Shown here piece after piece: positions 20,443 to 29,096 of a DNA stretch of 64,000 bases. Under the pieces are notes generated by a model. The model did no database searches. It was not told the DNA's origin and worked only from the letters and a program-made list of their open reading frames with translations. The stretch spans positions 62,001 to 126,000 of the forward strand of contig CAZNWJ010000003.1 of the NCBI GenBank assembly GCA_964576925.1, in the 5' to 3' direction. The position numbers were made by a program, and so were the translations under genes. The stretch comes from JADJGC01 sp964576925 (lineage in GTDB: Bacteria; Zixibacteria; MSB-5A5; CAIYYT01). How positions within the stretch are numbered: the stretch's first letter is position 1; every line of letters starts with the position of its first letter.

Positions 20443-21373
20443 ATCATTGATCATAGTGCTGCTTGCCGCAGCGTTTGCGTTTGCGCAGGAGCGGATTTCG
20501 GTCGAATCGACGATTGACAAGCAGTCGGTGACGATCGGCGACGTCGTGCGCTACACGGTGCAGATCAGCGCCGACACGTCTTTGGTGGTTGACTCGCTGG
20601 CGGTCGGCGGAAATCTCGGCATGTTCGAGGTAAAGGATTACTCGCCGCGTCAAAGCAAGATTGAGGACGGGATGCGGAAGAGCACCGAGTCGTTTGATAT
20701 TACGACGTTTACGACCGGCGATTACCAGATCCCGCCGATTACGATTCGTTACCTGACGCCGCAGGGAGAGACGAAGCAAATAAGCACCGATCCCATCGCC
20801 ATCAAGGTCAACTCATTGCTGAAGGGCGAAGAGGGCGAGGACATCAAGCCGTTGCGCGGTCCGCGGAGTTTCGAAAGCGATTTCCCGTGGTGGTGGTTGG
20901 TGATCGGGACGGTGGTGGTTGCGGCGGCGGTGCTTTTCTACATGATGTATCGACGCGCCGGCAGGCCGATCGATTTGGGGCGCGAGGCTGTTGACACGCG
21001 CCTGCCATGGGAGATTGCGCTGGACGAGTTGGGTAAACTGAGAAACAGCGATTGGGTCGCGCGGGGGCTCTACAAGGAGTACTACCTGCGCTTGTCGGAG
21101 ATCTTTCGCAGGTATCTCGAACGTCGGTACGGCATATCGGCGTTGGAGCGCACGACGCACGAAATCATCATGGAGTTTCGCGGGCTCTCGCTCGAGAAAC
21201 GCGAAGAGGAAGCGATCCGGCACTTTCTCGAGGAGTGCGATCTGGTAAAGTTCGCCAAGTACGACCCGACGAGCGAGGACATTGAACGGCATTTCCAGAT
21301 GGCGCACGATTTTGTCATGCAGACGCGGTCGCTGCCGTTTTCTTCGGCTCCGCAGGCGGAGGTAACGACCTGA
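20426..21373 (+). CDS. BatD/DUF4381-like membrane protein, second of three
   Basis: A 315-residue protein. The ATG at 20426 is chosen because it gives a clean signal peptide (MPVYKSLIIVLLAAAFAFAQ). Upstream in-frame starts lie inside the previous gene. An Ig-like BatD-type domain (SVESTIDKQSVTIGDVVRY, then FTTGDYQIPPITIRYLTP) is followed by a membrane helix (WWWLVIGTVVVAAAVLFYMM) and a cytoplasmic domain with YLRLSEIFRRYLERRYGI and EECDLVKFAKYDP. The cytoplasmic part recalls DUF4381 proteins found beside MoxR/VWA genes. It ends one base into the batA start codon. A periplasmic-to-cytoplasmic coupling role is inferred. Confidence 0.7.
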   Translation: MMPVYKSLIIVLLAAAFAFAQERISVESTIDKQSVTIGDVVRYTVQISADTSLVVDSLAVGGNLGMFEVKDYSPRQSKIEDGMRKSTESFDITTFTTGDYQIPPITIRYLTPQGETKQISTDPIAIKVNSLLKGEEGEDIKPLRGPRSFESDFPWWWLVIGTVVVAAAVLFYMMYRRAGRPIDLGREAVDTRLPWEIALDELGKLRNSDWVARGLYKEYYLRLSEIFRRYLERRYGISALERTTHEIIMEFRGLSLEKREEEAIRHFLEECDLVKFAKYDPTSEDIERHFQMAHDFVMQTRSLPFSSAPQAEVTT

Positions 21374-22359
21374 TGTTCCAGTTCGCGCATCCGCATTATT
21401 TGTGGTTTCTGCTGCTGGTGCCGCTGATCGGCTACCTGATGTTCCGTCGACGCAAGGAAGCGGCGATCAAGTTTTCGGACATCACGCTGCTGCGCAGCGT
21501 GCGGCGGTCGAACAAGGCGCGCAACCGGCGCATCCTGACGATCCTGCGGCTGCTGGCGCTGTCGCTATTGGTTATTGCCATGGCGCGGCCGCAGTCGGGG
21601 AAGAAGACCACCGAGGTAACGGCAGAAGGCATCGATATCATGCTGGCGCTCGACGTGTCGGGATCGATGAAGGCGGAGGATTTCAAGCCGCAGAATCGAT
21701 TGACGGTCGCTAAGGAAGTGATCAAGGATTTCATTCGCGGGCGGCAAAACGACCGCGTGGGATTGGTGGTATTTGCGCGGCAGTCGTTTACGCAATGTCC
21801 GCTGACGCTGGATTACGGGGTACTGGTTAATTTTGTCGACCAGGTTGATTTTGGCATGGTCGAGGATGGGACGGCGATCGGGATGGGAATCGCCAATGCC
21901 GTGAACCGCCTGCGCGACTCGAAGGCGAAGTCGCGAATCATCATTGCACTGACCGACGGCGTCAACAATGCCGGAGAGATTGACCCGTTGACGGCCGCCG
22001 AGATCGCCAAGTCGCTCGGCATCAGGATCTATACCATTGGAGCCGGAAAGCCAGGGAAGGCGCTGGTTCCGATCGATGATGCAATTTTCGGCCGCCGCTA
22101 TGTGCAGATCGACCACGAATTGGATGAGGAGCAGTTGACCAAAGTTGCGGAGTCGACTGGCGGCAAGTATTTCCAGGCGCGGTCGGAGGACATGTTGAAG
22201 AACATCTATGAGCAGATTTCGGAGTTGGAAAAGACGAAGTTCAAGGTGAAGGAGTATCTTCAGTTCGATCAGTTTTTCCCTTATGTATTGATGATTGCCG
22301 GCGGACTGTTATTGCTTGAATTATTGATGCGGGAGACGATTTTCCGCAGACTTCCGTAG
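21373..22359 (+). CDS. batA: BatA: VWA-domain membrane protein
   Basis: A 328-residue protein with the standard BatA layout: N-terminal membrane segments (FAHPHYLWFLLLVPLIGYL and about residues 55-75), a VWA domain with an intact metal site (LALDVSGSMKAEDF, TDGVNNAGEIDP), then a C-terminal helix (FPYVLMIAGGLLLLELL). VWA proteins bind partners through a metal-dependent site and are the clients of MoxR ATPases. The stop-start junction with the upstream gene is TGATG, so translation is coupled. The next gene is a paralogue. Confidence 0.9.
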   Translation: MFQFAHPHYLWFLLLVPLIGYLMFRRRKEAAIKFSDITLLRSVRRSNKARNRRILTILRLLALSLLVIAMARPQSGKKTTEVTAEGIDIMLALDVSGSMKAEDFKPQNRLTVAKEVIKDFIRGRQNDRVGLVVFARQSFTQCPLTLDYGVLVNFVDQVDFGMVEDGTAIGMGIANAVNRLRDSKAKSRIIIALTDGVNNAGEIDPLTAAEIAKSLGIRIYTIGAGKPGKALVPIDDAIFGRRYVQIDHELDEEQLTKVAESTGGKYFQARSEDMLKNIYEQISELEKTKFKVKEYLQFDQFFPYVLMIAGGLLLLELLMRETIFRRLP

Positions 22360-22407
22360 CAACAACTCGGCGGTTAACGAGTATAACTGGTTAGAATAGA
22401 AAAGCTT

Positions 22408-23442
22408 ATGAGATTTGCAGCCCCGGAATATTTCTATTTGTTGTTTGCCGTTGCGGCGTTGGCGGTGTTTTTCATCTGGAGTGCCCGCAAGAAGAAGCGC
22501 TTGCTGGAGTCGTTTGCCGATCGCGGGCTTCTTGGCAACCTGGTGCAGAATTTCTCGCCGCGGCGCCGGCGCTACAAAATCGTATTCCTGTTCATCGGAC
22601 TGATCTTGCTGGTGATTTGCCTGGCGCGACCGCAGTTCGGAACGCATATGGAAGTGCTGAAGCGCGAAGGGCAGGACGTGATGATCGTCGTTGATTGTTC
22701 CGCTTCGATGCTGGCAGAGGACATGAAACCAAATCGCCTGGAGCGCGCCAAGCAGGAAGTGCGCGGGCTCATCTCGCGACTCCAGGGTGACCGGGTGGGA
22801 CTAACGGCGTTTGCGGGCGGGGCGTTTGTCCAGTGCCCGTTGACGCTCGACTACTCGGCGGCGGAGTTGTTTGTCGATGTGTTGAGCACAGACTTGATTC
22901 CCTATCCCGGAACGAATCTGGCCGAGGCGATTATAACGGCGAGTTCAGGATTTGTGGCGAAGGAACGCAAGAACAAGGTGATGATTGTTATCACGGACGG
23001 GGAGGATTTCGGCGAAGACCTGTCCGCGGCGATCAACGAAGTCAAGTTGACGGGCGTGCGTATCTACACGATCGGCATCGGGCGCCCGGAAGGGGAACCG
23101 ATACCGATCAGGAATGCGCGTGGCGAGATGGTCGGCTACAAGAAAGATGAGACGGGCGAGTTGGTGATGACGCGGCTGGACGAGCGGACACTGCAACAGG
23201 TGGCGGCGGAAACGGACGGGCGCTATTATCATGCGGCGCAGGGCGAGATTGCGCTGGATGAAATCTATGCCGAGATTTCGAGCATGCAGAAAAAGGAGTT
23301 GCACGATATCCTGATGACGCAGTACGAAGACCGGTTCCAATACGTATTACCGGCAGCGATCGTGTTGTTGGCGGCCGAGTCGTTGCTTTCGGAGAGACGG
23401 CGGAGAAAGAACAACGGAGGTGATCGAAATGCCGTGGCGTAA
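22408..23442 (+). CDS. batB: BatB: second VWA-domain membrane protein
   Basis: A 344-residue paralogue of the preceding protein, with two N-terminal membrane helices, a VWA domain with the metal-site motif VDCSASMLAEDM and ITDGEDFGEDL, and a C-terminal helix (LPAAIVLLAAESLL). Paired batA/batB genes are normal in aerotolerance operons of Bacteroidetes and spirochaetes. The 48-base gap after batA contains no clear terminator. The end of the gene carries the ribosome-binding site of batC (GGAGG at 23416-23420) within its coding sequence. Confidence 0.9.
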   Translation: MRFAAPEYFYLLFAVAALAVFFIWSARKKKRLLESFADRGLLGNLVQNFSPRRRRYKIVFLFIGLILLVICLARPQFGTHMEVLKREGQDVMIVVDCSASMLAEDMKPNRLERAKQEVRGLISRLQGDRVGLTAFAGGAFVQCPLTLDYSAAELFVDVLSTDLIPYPGTNLAEAIITASSGFVAKERKNKVMIVITDGEDFGEDLSAAINEVKLTGVRIYTIGIGRPEGEPIPIRNARGEMVGYKKDETGELVMTRLDERTLQQVAAETDGRYYHAAQGEIALDEIYAEISSMQKKELHDILMTQYEDRFQYVLPAAIVLLAAESLLSERRRRKNNGGDRNAVA

Positions 23443-24292
23443 TCTATTTTTGGCGGCAATCGTCCTGATTGGGACAACGGCGGCGCTGGCCGATTATCGC
23501 AAGTTGATCAAGCAGGGGAACGATGCATTTGCGAAGGGCGATTACGAAGCGGCGGTCAAGGCATATCGCGAAGCGGAGATCGAGAAGCCGCAGGAACCGT
23601 TGATTGAATACAATCTCGGGGCCGCGCTCTACGGCCAGGCCGGCTTTGAAGATGCAGTCAAGCGCTTCACCAAGGCGCTGGAGACGCAGGATGAGAAGTT
23701 CCAGGCAGATGCCTACTACAACCTGGGGAACAGCTTCTTCCGGGCAGATCGTTTTGCGGAAGCGATTAATGCCTACAAGAAGACCCTGGAACTTAACCCT
23801 GAAGACACCGAAGCAAAATACAATCTGGAACTGGCGCGCAAGCGACTTAAAGACCAGGCGCAACAGCAGAACCAGCAACAGCAACAACAACAGGATCAGC
23901 AGCAAGAGCAGGATCAACAGCAACAGCAAGATCAGCAACAACAACAGCAGCAGCAGAATCAACAGCAGGACCAGCGACAGCAACAGCAACAACAGCAGCA
24001 GCAACAGGAACAGAATCAGGGCGGCGACGAGAAGCAGCAGGAACAGCAGCAGCGGATGCAGCAACAACAACAGCAGGGGGAGCAAGGCGAGGAGCAGCAA
24101 CAGCAAGATCCGCAGGGCGGCGAACAGAATAAGGATCAGCAGAAGTCGTCCCAGGCCGAAGAGCAGAAGATGAGCAAGGAAGACGCGATGCGGATCCTGC
24201 GGGCGATCAGCAATGATGAAAAGGAACTGCAGAAGAAGATGACGCGCAGTAAGATGAAAATGCCGGGATACGATCCGCGAAAGGATTGGTGA
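23429..24292 (+). CDS. batC: BatC: TPR protein with a long glutamine-rich tract
   Basis: A 287-residue protein starting at the ATG at 23429, eight bases after GGAGG. An in-frame GTG at 23420 overlaps that site. It has a signal peptide (to about residue 22, AALAD) and about three TPR repeats (KLIKQGNDAFAKGDYEAAVK, then ADAYYNLGNSFFRADRFAEA, AINAYKKTLELNPED). Residues from about 140 to 230 are dominated by Gln with scattered Asp/Glu/Asn. The last 60 residues are charged and helical. BatC is the TPR partner of BatB and BatE. The TPR part is conserved in the family, while this length of poly-Gln is unusual in a bacterial protein. Confidence 0.85.
   Translation: MPWRNLFLAAIVLIGTTAALADYRKLIKQGNDAFAKGDYEAAVKAYREAEIEKPQEPLIEYNLGAALYGQAGFEDAVKRFTKALETQDEKFQADAYYNLGNSFFRADRFAEAINAYKKTLELNPEDTEAKYNLELARKRLKDQAQQQNQQQQQQQDQQQEQDQQQQQDQQQQQQQQNQQQDQRQQQQQQQQQQEQNQGGDEKQQEQQQRMQQQQQQGEQGEEQQQQDPQGGEQNKDQQKSSQAEEQKMSKEDAMRILRAISNDEKELQKKMTRSKMKMPGYDPRKDW
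23857..24120 (+). repeat. CAG/CAA-rich low-complexity tract in batC
   Basis: A run of CAG and CAA codons broken by GAT, GAG, AAT and a few CGA encodes the Gln-rich tract of BatC. CAG and CAA are mixed irregularly, so this is not a pure triplet repeat and is less prone to slippage. The mix suggests selection for the amino acid composition. The opposite strand shows a long leucine-rich open frame here that is only a shadow. Confidence 0.85.
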
Positions 24293-24296
24293 GGCG

Positions 24297-26111
24297 ATGC
24301 GCGTACGATTGCTGAGCGCTGCGCTTCTGAGTTTCGTCTGGGCTGCCGTTTGCCTGGCGGCCAATGCCAGCGTCAGCGCCAGTGTCGATCGGTCTCAATT
24401 ATCGCAGGGTGAGACGCTGGAGTATTCGATCGAGATTTCCGGCGACGTGAGCCGTTATCCCAATATTCAATTGGCCGAGCTTCCGGACTTCGATATTTAC
24501 TCGAGCGGGACCAGCCAGAGTTTCACCTGGGTGAACGGGCAGTCGCAAAAGTCAAAGCGCTACGTCTTCCGGTTATCGCCAAAACGCTCCGGGAAATTGA
24601 CGATCGGGCCGTTTGCGCTGGATATCGACGGAGTGCGCTATGAGACCAAGGCGGTGGCAGTGCAGGTTACTCCGGCGAGCGCTTCGCCGCAGGCGCGCAC
24701 TAATGATCCCCGCCAGGACCGCCGCCTGCAGCAACAAAGCTCGGTAACAAAGGACGATCTATTCGTTCGAACGTCGCTCGATAACGACACGGTTTACGTC
24801 AATCAGCAAGTCACGTTGACGTTGCGGTTCTACCAGGGCATTGATCTGCTGCAAAACCCCGACTACAACCCGCCGGAACGGACAGGATTCTGGGTGGAAG
24901 AGCTGGGGCAGCAGAAAGTGGATTTCCAGACGGTCAATGGCCGCGATTATAGAGTGCAGGAACTCAAAACCGCGTTGTTCCCGACCGGGCCGGGATTGCA
25001 GACGGTAGGGTCGGCAGAGATTACCTGCCTGGTTCAGGAACGTCGCCGAAGTCGCGATCCTTTTTCGATTTTCGATAATTTTGGCGGCTTCGGCGATACG
25101 AAGCAGGTGCGCGTGAGCTCGACGCCAATTCGAGTTCTGGTATTGCCGCTGCCGGAAGCGGGCAAGCCGGCGGATTTTTCGGGGGCCGTCGGGCAGTACC
25201 GGATCGCCGCAACGGTGGACAAAACGCAGGTGGAGGTGAACGAGCCGATCACGATGACGGTGAAGATCTCCGGCACCGGCAATATCAAGACAGTGGCGCT
25301 TCCGGAAGTGCCGCCGCTAAACGATTTCCGCTCTTACCAGGCGGGGGACTCGGAAAATATCGAGAAGGCCAGTTACCGCATCGGGGGCACGAAGACCTAT
25401 GAGCAGGTGTTTATTCCGAAGCGCGCGGGATCGTACCTGCTGCCGTCGCTGAGTTTCTCGTATTTCGATCCGGAATCGCGGTCGTACAAGATTGCGAGCA
25501 CCGAGCCGGTGCGGGTCGAAGTATCGCCCTCGACTGACCGGTTTACGTCACAGATGCAGAACCTGCAAAGCAATCGCATAGATCCGACGGCAGGTGCCAA
25601 GGATATCCGCTACCTGAAGGCGGAGGTCGGCAATCTGAATTCCCGGCGCAGCCGGCCGCTGGTCTTAAGCCCGCTGTTTGCGGCGCTTTACCTGCTTCCG
25701 GTTGCGGCGTTCGTGTTCGTCGTTCAGCAACAGCGGCGCAAGGAGCGGTTGGAGTCGGATCATGGTTTCCGGCGGCTGAAGCAAGCGCGTAAGCTGGCCG
25801 AGGGGCGGCTGGCGAAGGCGAAAGAGCAGCTGAATGTCAAGACGGCTGACGGATTCTATAATGAAGTGAGTCGGGCGCTGATTGACTATTTTGCCGATCG
25901 CTATAATCTGCCGGGGTTTGGCTTGACCGCCGACCAAATCAAGGCGTTTGCAGCGGGCAAGCAAAGCGACACACAGATCGATAAGATGCTGCGGTTGCTG
26001 GAGCAGTGCGATTTCGGGCGTTTCGCGCCGGGCGGTTCCAGTTTGTCGGCGATGCAGAAATTGTGGGACGAGGCGCGGGAGTTGATCATCGACCTGGAGA
26101 AGACGCGGTGA
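24297..26111 (+). CDS. batD: BatD: oxygen-tolerance membrane protein
   Basis: A 604-residue protein of the full BatD type. It has a signal peptide (to about residue 24), then several Ig-like domains with the family blocks SVDRSQLSQGETLEYSIEIS, FRLSPKRSGKLTIGPF and VFIPKRAGSYLLPSLSFSY. A membrane helix at about residues 460-478 (LSPLFAALYLLPVAAFVFVV) leads into a cytoplasmic helical domain (FYNEVSRALIDYFADRYNLP, then LLEQCDFGRFAP). It starts four bases after batC. BatD is thought to be the periplasmic scaffold of the Bat complex. This is the third and longest BatD-like protein in the cluster. Confidence 0.88.
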   Translation: MRVRLLSAALLSFVWAAVCLAANASVSASVDRSQLSQGETLEYSIEISGDVSRYPNIQLAELPDFDIYSSGTSQSFTWVNGQSQKSKRYVFRLSPKRSGKLTIGPFALDIDGVRYETKAVAVQVTPASASPQARTNDPRQDRRLQQQSSVTKDDLFVRTSLDNDTVYVNQQVTLTLRFYQGIDLLQNPDYNPPERTGFWVEELGQQKVDFQTVNGRDYRVQELKTALFPTGPGLQTVGSAEITCLVQERRRSRDPFSIFDNFGGFGDTKQVRVSSTPIRVLVLPLPEAGKPADFSGAVGQYRIAATVDKTQVEVNEPITMTVKISGTGNIKTVALPEVPPLNDFRSYQAGDSENIEKASYRIGGTKTYEQVFIPKRAGSYLLPSLSFSYFDPESRSYKIASTEPVRVEVSPSTDRFTSQMQNLQSNRIDPTAGAKDIRYLKAEVGNLNSRRSRPLVLSPLFAALYLLPVAAFVFVVQQQRRKERLESDHGFRRLKQARKLAEGRLAKAKEQLNVKTADGFYNEVSRALIDYFADRYNLPGFGLTADQIKAFAAGKQSDTQIDKMLRLLEQCDFGRFAPGGSSLSAMQKLWDEARELIIDLEKTR

Positions 26112-26851
26112 GGCGATTGCTAACGCTGCTGCTGATTGTAGTTCTCTCACAAGCGGCTATTGGCGCGATTGAAGACGACTTTCGCGGCGCGGTGAGTTTG
26201 TATGACCAGGGGAGGTTTTCCGAGGCCGCGCAGGCGTTGCAGCAGATCATTGACCGCGGCTACTCTTCGCCGCAGTTATTCTACAATGCCGGCTGCGCTT
26301 ATTACAAGTCGGGGCGGATCGGTTATGCGATCGCCAATTTTCGGCGCGCCCAGCGGTTGGCGCCGGAGGATGAGGATGTCAAGGCGAATCTCCAATTCGC
26401 CCGGCTATTCACGGTGGACAAGATCGAAGCCAGCGACAAGGCGTTGATCCAGTCGCAAGCAAGCGCGATTTTCAATGTCCTGTCCCCCAATCAGTATTTC
26501 TTCCTGAGCCTCGGCGCCTTCACTTTGATTTTTGTTCTCCTGGCGCTGCGACGGATGGGTAAGATCGCGCGCACGCGCGGCTGGCTGATCACGACGCTGG
26601 TGCTGATCACGGTTGTGTGCGCGGGGGCGATGATCTGGACACTGCAGACCAATTACCTTCTGGAAGAGGGCGTGGTCGTCGTTGACCAGACCGACATCCT
26701 TTCAGGTCCCGGAACCGATTTCGAAGTGCAATTCGAAGCCCACGAAGGTCTGACCTTTCAGATCCTCGACAGCCGCGCCGACTATTATCTGGGGCTGTTC
26801 GCCAACCAACTCAAAGGCTGGGTGCGACGGTCCGACGTGATTGCCATCTGA
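26108..26851 (+). CDS. batE: BatE: TPR and SH3-like membrane protein
   Basis: A 247-residue protein. The GTG at 26108 overlaps the batD stop (GTGA) and gives a proper signal peptide (VRRLLTLLLIVVLSQAAIGA). Longer in-frame starts lie inside batD. Two TPR units follow (AVSLYDQGRFSEAAQALQQI, then LFYNAGCAYYKSGRIGYAIA), then two membrane helices (about residues 125-145 and 158-180), and a C-terminal bacterial SH3-like domain (VVVDQTDILSGPGTDFEVQF, then GLTFQILDSRADYYLG). This is the standard BatE arrangement. It closes the long plus-strand run that starts before the window. Confidence 0.85.
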   Translation: MRRLLTLLLIVVLSQAAIGAIEDDFRGAVSLYDQGRFSEAAQALQQIIDRGYSSPQLFYNAGCAYYKSGRIGYAIANFRRAQRLAPEDEDVKANLQFARLFTVDKIEASDKALIQSQASAIFNVLSPNQYFFLSLGAFTLIFVLLALRRMGKIARTRGWLITTLVLITVVCAGAMIWTLQTNYLLEEGVVVVDQTDILSGPGTDFEVQFEAHEGLTFQILDSRADYYLGLFANQLKGWVRRSDVIAI

Positions 26852-26874
26852 GCCCCCATGGGCAGTCGATTTTA

Positions 26875-26903
26875 TTGACACAGAATCCAACGGGGGGTAT
26901 CTT
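26875..26903 (+). promoter_or_regulatory. sigma70-type promoter for the flippase-like gene
   Basis: TTGACA at 26875-26880 and TATCTT at 26898-26903 are separated by 17 bases, a near-consensus promoter 34 bases ahead of the next start codon. It lies in the 85-base gap after batE and marks the end of the long upstream run. Confidence 0.7.
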
Positions 26904-26936
26904 CAGTGTTCCATCGAAACGCTTTAGGCGGGAGCA

Positions 26937-27953
26937 TTGAGAGTTAACTTTGATTGGAAGAAGGGCGCCGGCATCGTGATCGCGATCGGCTTGCTCTTCC
27001 TCAGCTTCTATCGTATCAACCTTCGCGAACTCTGGCAAACGTTGGCCGGAGTCAATTTTCTTTATTTGCTCGGGTCATTTTTGTGCGCCGTGGCCATGAA
27101 CTGGGCCAAGGGGATGCGTTGGCGGGCGCTGATCCGGGATTATCGGCCGATCACAAAGACGCGCGTATTTGCCCTATTTCATGTCGGCCAAATGATCAAC
27201 CTTTCGCTGCCGGCGCTCACCGGGCAGGCGGGGCGGATTGTGATGCTGTCGAAGCAGGAGAATCTCTCAAAGACGTTCTGTTTTACGACCGTGGCGATGG
27301 AAGTGCTGTTCGACGGCATATCGCTGATTGTGCTGGTGTACGCCGCCTCGTTCATTTTCAAGTTTCCACTCTGGATCCGGCAGGCGGAAATCTATGCCGC
27401 GATCGGCGTAGCGATTCTGTTGATCATCGCGTTCATCATCTGGCGCAATCAGCGGGCGCTGGAGTATTTTGGCAAGACGCGGATCCGGCGGCGATTTCCC
27501 AAGCTTTACAAGAAACTTCAGGCTTGGACCGATTCCATGATCAATGGCATGGCCTCGTTCAAGAGCGCGAAGCGGATTCTTGAGGTCAGTTGGTATTCGA
27601 TCCTGGTGTGGTTATTCCACGTAATGATCGCCGTGATGCTGATTCTGGCGTTTCAACTGGAGGTTCCAGCCTGGGCCGGCGTTGTGGTGGTGATCATTAA
27701 CTCCTTCCTGTTGATGATCCCGATCTCGCCGGGGAATATCGGGTCGTTTCAGTTTATCGTGATTAACGTGTTACACGAGTTCTTCGGTGTCCCCAAGGCG
27801 GAGGCGGCGGCGTTCAGCCTGGTGCTGCATTTTATGGACATTGTGCCGGTGTTTGCGATCGGGATCTACTTCCTGTTTACGAGCCACATTACGTTCAAAG
27901 CCCTGCGCAAAGAGGCGGAAGTCGAGGCGCAGGAGCCGCATTTCGTGCCTTGA
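26937..27953 (+). CDS. Flippase-like/UPF0104 (LPG synthase transmembrane-domain) membrane protein
   Basis: A 338-residue protein with about eight membrane helices. It carries the blocks of the lysylphosphatidylglycerol-synthase transmembrane region family: MNWAKGMRWRALI, FHVGQMINLSLPALTGQAGR, FDGISLIVL and IPISPGNIGSFQFIV. Proteins of this kind move or modify lipids, but most are uncharacterised. The soluble synthase domain of MprF is absent. The TTG start at 26937 is weak (GGGAG lies only two bases upstream), but no better codon exists before the first helix. Transcribed from its own promoter. Confidence 0.75.
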   Translation: MRVNFDWKKGAGIVIAIGLLFLSFYRINLRELWQTLAGVNFLYLLGSFLCAVAMNWAKGMRWRALIRDYRPITKTRVFALFHVGQMINLSLPALTGQAGRIVMLSKQENLSKTFCFTTVAMEVLFDGISLIVLVYAASFIFKFPLWIRQAEIYAAIGVAILLIIAFIIWRNQRALEYFGKTRIRRRFPKLYKKLQAWTDSMINGMASFKSAKRILEVSWYSILVWLFHVMIAVMLILAFQLEVPAWAGVVVVIINSFLLMIPISPGNIGSFQFIVINVLHEFFGVPKAEAAAFSLVLHFMDIVPVFAIGIYFLFTSHITFKALRKEAEVEAQEPHFVP

Positions 27954-27961
27954 TTTCCGGC

Positions 27962-27990
27962 TTGACTTCGATATTGAAACCTCCTATTTA
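27962..27990 (+). promoter_or_regulatory. sigma70-type promoter for corA
   Basis: TTGACT (27962-27967), a 17-base spacer, and TATTTA (27985-27990) lie in the 126-base gap before corA. The predicted leader of about 80 bases contains an imperfect GC-rich hairpin (GTCC and GGAC arms near 28008-28023). I see no match to the magnesium M-box. Confidence 0.6.
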
Positions 27991-28079
27991 CGGGTCTTTG
28001 CAGCGGCGACGTCCACGGCCGCGGACGCGCATTAGGGACAATCGCTTAGCAGCGGAACACCACCGCGAGAGACAAGGCG

Positions 28080-29048
28080 ATGATCAGGTCGTATTACTAT
28101 ACATCCGATGATGGGCTCAGCTACTCTGATGGGGTTCGCGATTTTCGGTCGATGATCGCGCGGCCGGACTCGGTGTTGTGGGTTGATCTCTCCGCGCCGA
28201 CCGACGAAGAGTCGTACGTCCTGACGTCCGATTTCAAGTTCCACCCCCTGGCGATCGAAGACGTCCTGTCAGAAATGTCGCATCCCAAGGTTGACGACTA
28301 TGATGACTATGTCTTTTCGATTGTCCAGGTGCTGGGACCGCCGATCCAGGAGACGGAAATCGAAGCCCGCGGCATCGGGCTGTTCTTGAGCCGCAATGCG
28401 GTGGTGACGGTGCATTTTCACCAGGTGAACTCGCTGGAGTCGGTGCTGCAACGCTTGCAGCGCGACAGCCGGCTGATTGCCCGGGGGGCGGATTTCCTGT
28501 TCCACACAATCGTCGACTATGTCGTGGACACGTATTTCAGCGCGTTGAACACGCTGGAAAAGGAAGTCGACTTGGTGGAGGCGCAGGTGTTTGAAGATCC
28601 CGACGAGAAGGTTCTCAAGAAGATGTTCCGGATCCGGCGCGACTTGTCGATTATCCGGCGAGTGATCGTGCCGCAGTCGGAGGTGATGTCGCAGTTTACG
28701 AGGGAGAAGTTTGATGTTATCAGCTCGAAAGCCGCGATCTACTTCTCGGACATTAACGACCATTTGCACGTGATGATTTCGACGGCGGACAACCAGCGGG
28801 ATTCGATCAATTCGGCGATGGACTTGTATTTCTCGATGGTCTCGACCAAGACCAACGATGTCATCAAGTTCCTGACGATCTTATCGGCACTGTTTCTGCC
28901 GGCGACGTTTATTGTGGGTTTTTACGGGATGAACTTCGACACGATCCCGGAATTCAGCTGGCGCTATGGTTATCCCTTTGCGCTGCTTCTCATTGTCGGG
29001 GTAATTGTCGGCCTGCTGATATTCTTCCGGAGAAAAAATTGGATTTAA
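28080..29048 (+). CDS. corA: CorA-family magnesium/divalent cation transporter
   Basis: A 322-residue protein of normal CorA length. A long cytoplasmic domain (with VLWVDLSAPTDEES and HPLAIEDVLSEMSHPKVDDY) is followed by a coiled region and two C-terminal membrane helices. The selectivity motif FYGMNFD lies between them, and the protein ends in a short basic tail (FFRRKNWI). CorA forms a pentameric channel for Mg2+ (also Co2+ or Ni2+). It starts at an ATG following GAGAGACAAGG. The gene has its own promoter and is probably monocistronic. Confidence 0.93.
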   Translation: MIRSYYYTSDDGLSYSDGVRDFRSMIARPDSVLWVDLSAPTDEESYVLTSDFKFHPLAIEDVLSEMSHPKVDDYDDYVFSIVQVLGPPIQETEIEARGIGLFLSRNAVVTVHFHQVNSLESVLQRLQRDSRLIARGADFLFHTIVDYVVDTYFSALNTLEKEVDLVEAQVFEDPDEKVLKKMFRIRRDLSIIRRVIVPQSEVMSQFTREKFDVISSKAAIYFSDINDHLHVMISTADNQRDSINSAMDLYFSMVSTKTNDVIKFLTILSALFLPATFIVGFYGMNFDTIPEFSWRYGYPFALLLIVGVIVGLLIFFRRKNWI

Positions 29049-29068
29049 TGGTATTTTTTTGGGAACAA

Positions 29069-29086
29069 ACGGACTGACCAGTCCGT
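29069..29086. promoter_or_regulatory. Perfect 18-bp palindrome, likely TetR operator
   Basis: ACGGACTG and CAGTCCGT flank a central AC, giving 8-base arms with perfect symmetry, 10 bases ahead of the TetR start. The GACTGACCAGTC-like core resembles operators often found ahead of TetR/RND efflux operons. It would allow the regulator to repress itself and the efflux genes. Confidence 0.75.
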
Positions 29087-29096
29087 CTAATAGGGC

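Noticed and set aside
23444..24364. 306-residue leucine-rich minus-strand frame
   Set aside because: It is the shadow of the CAG/CAA tract in batC (CTG/TTG on the other strand).
28000..28079. Magnesium riboswitch ahead of corA
   Set aside because: Only a short imperfect GC hairpin is present, and the leader is too short for an M-box.
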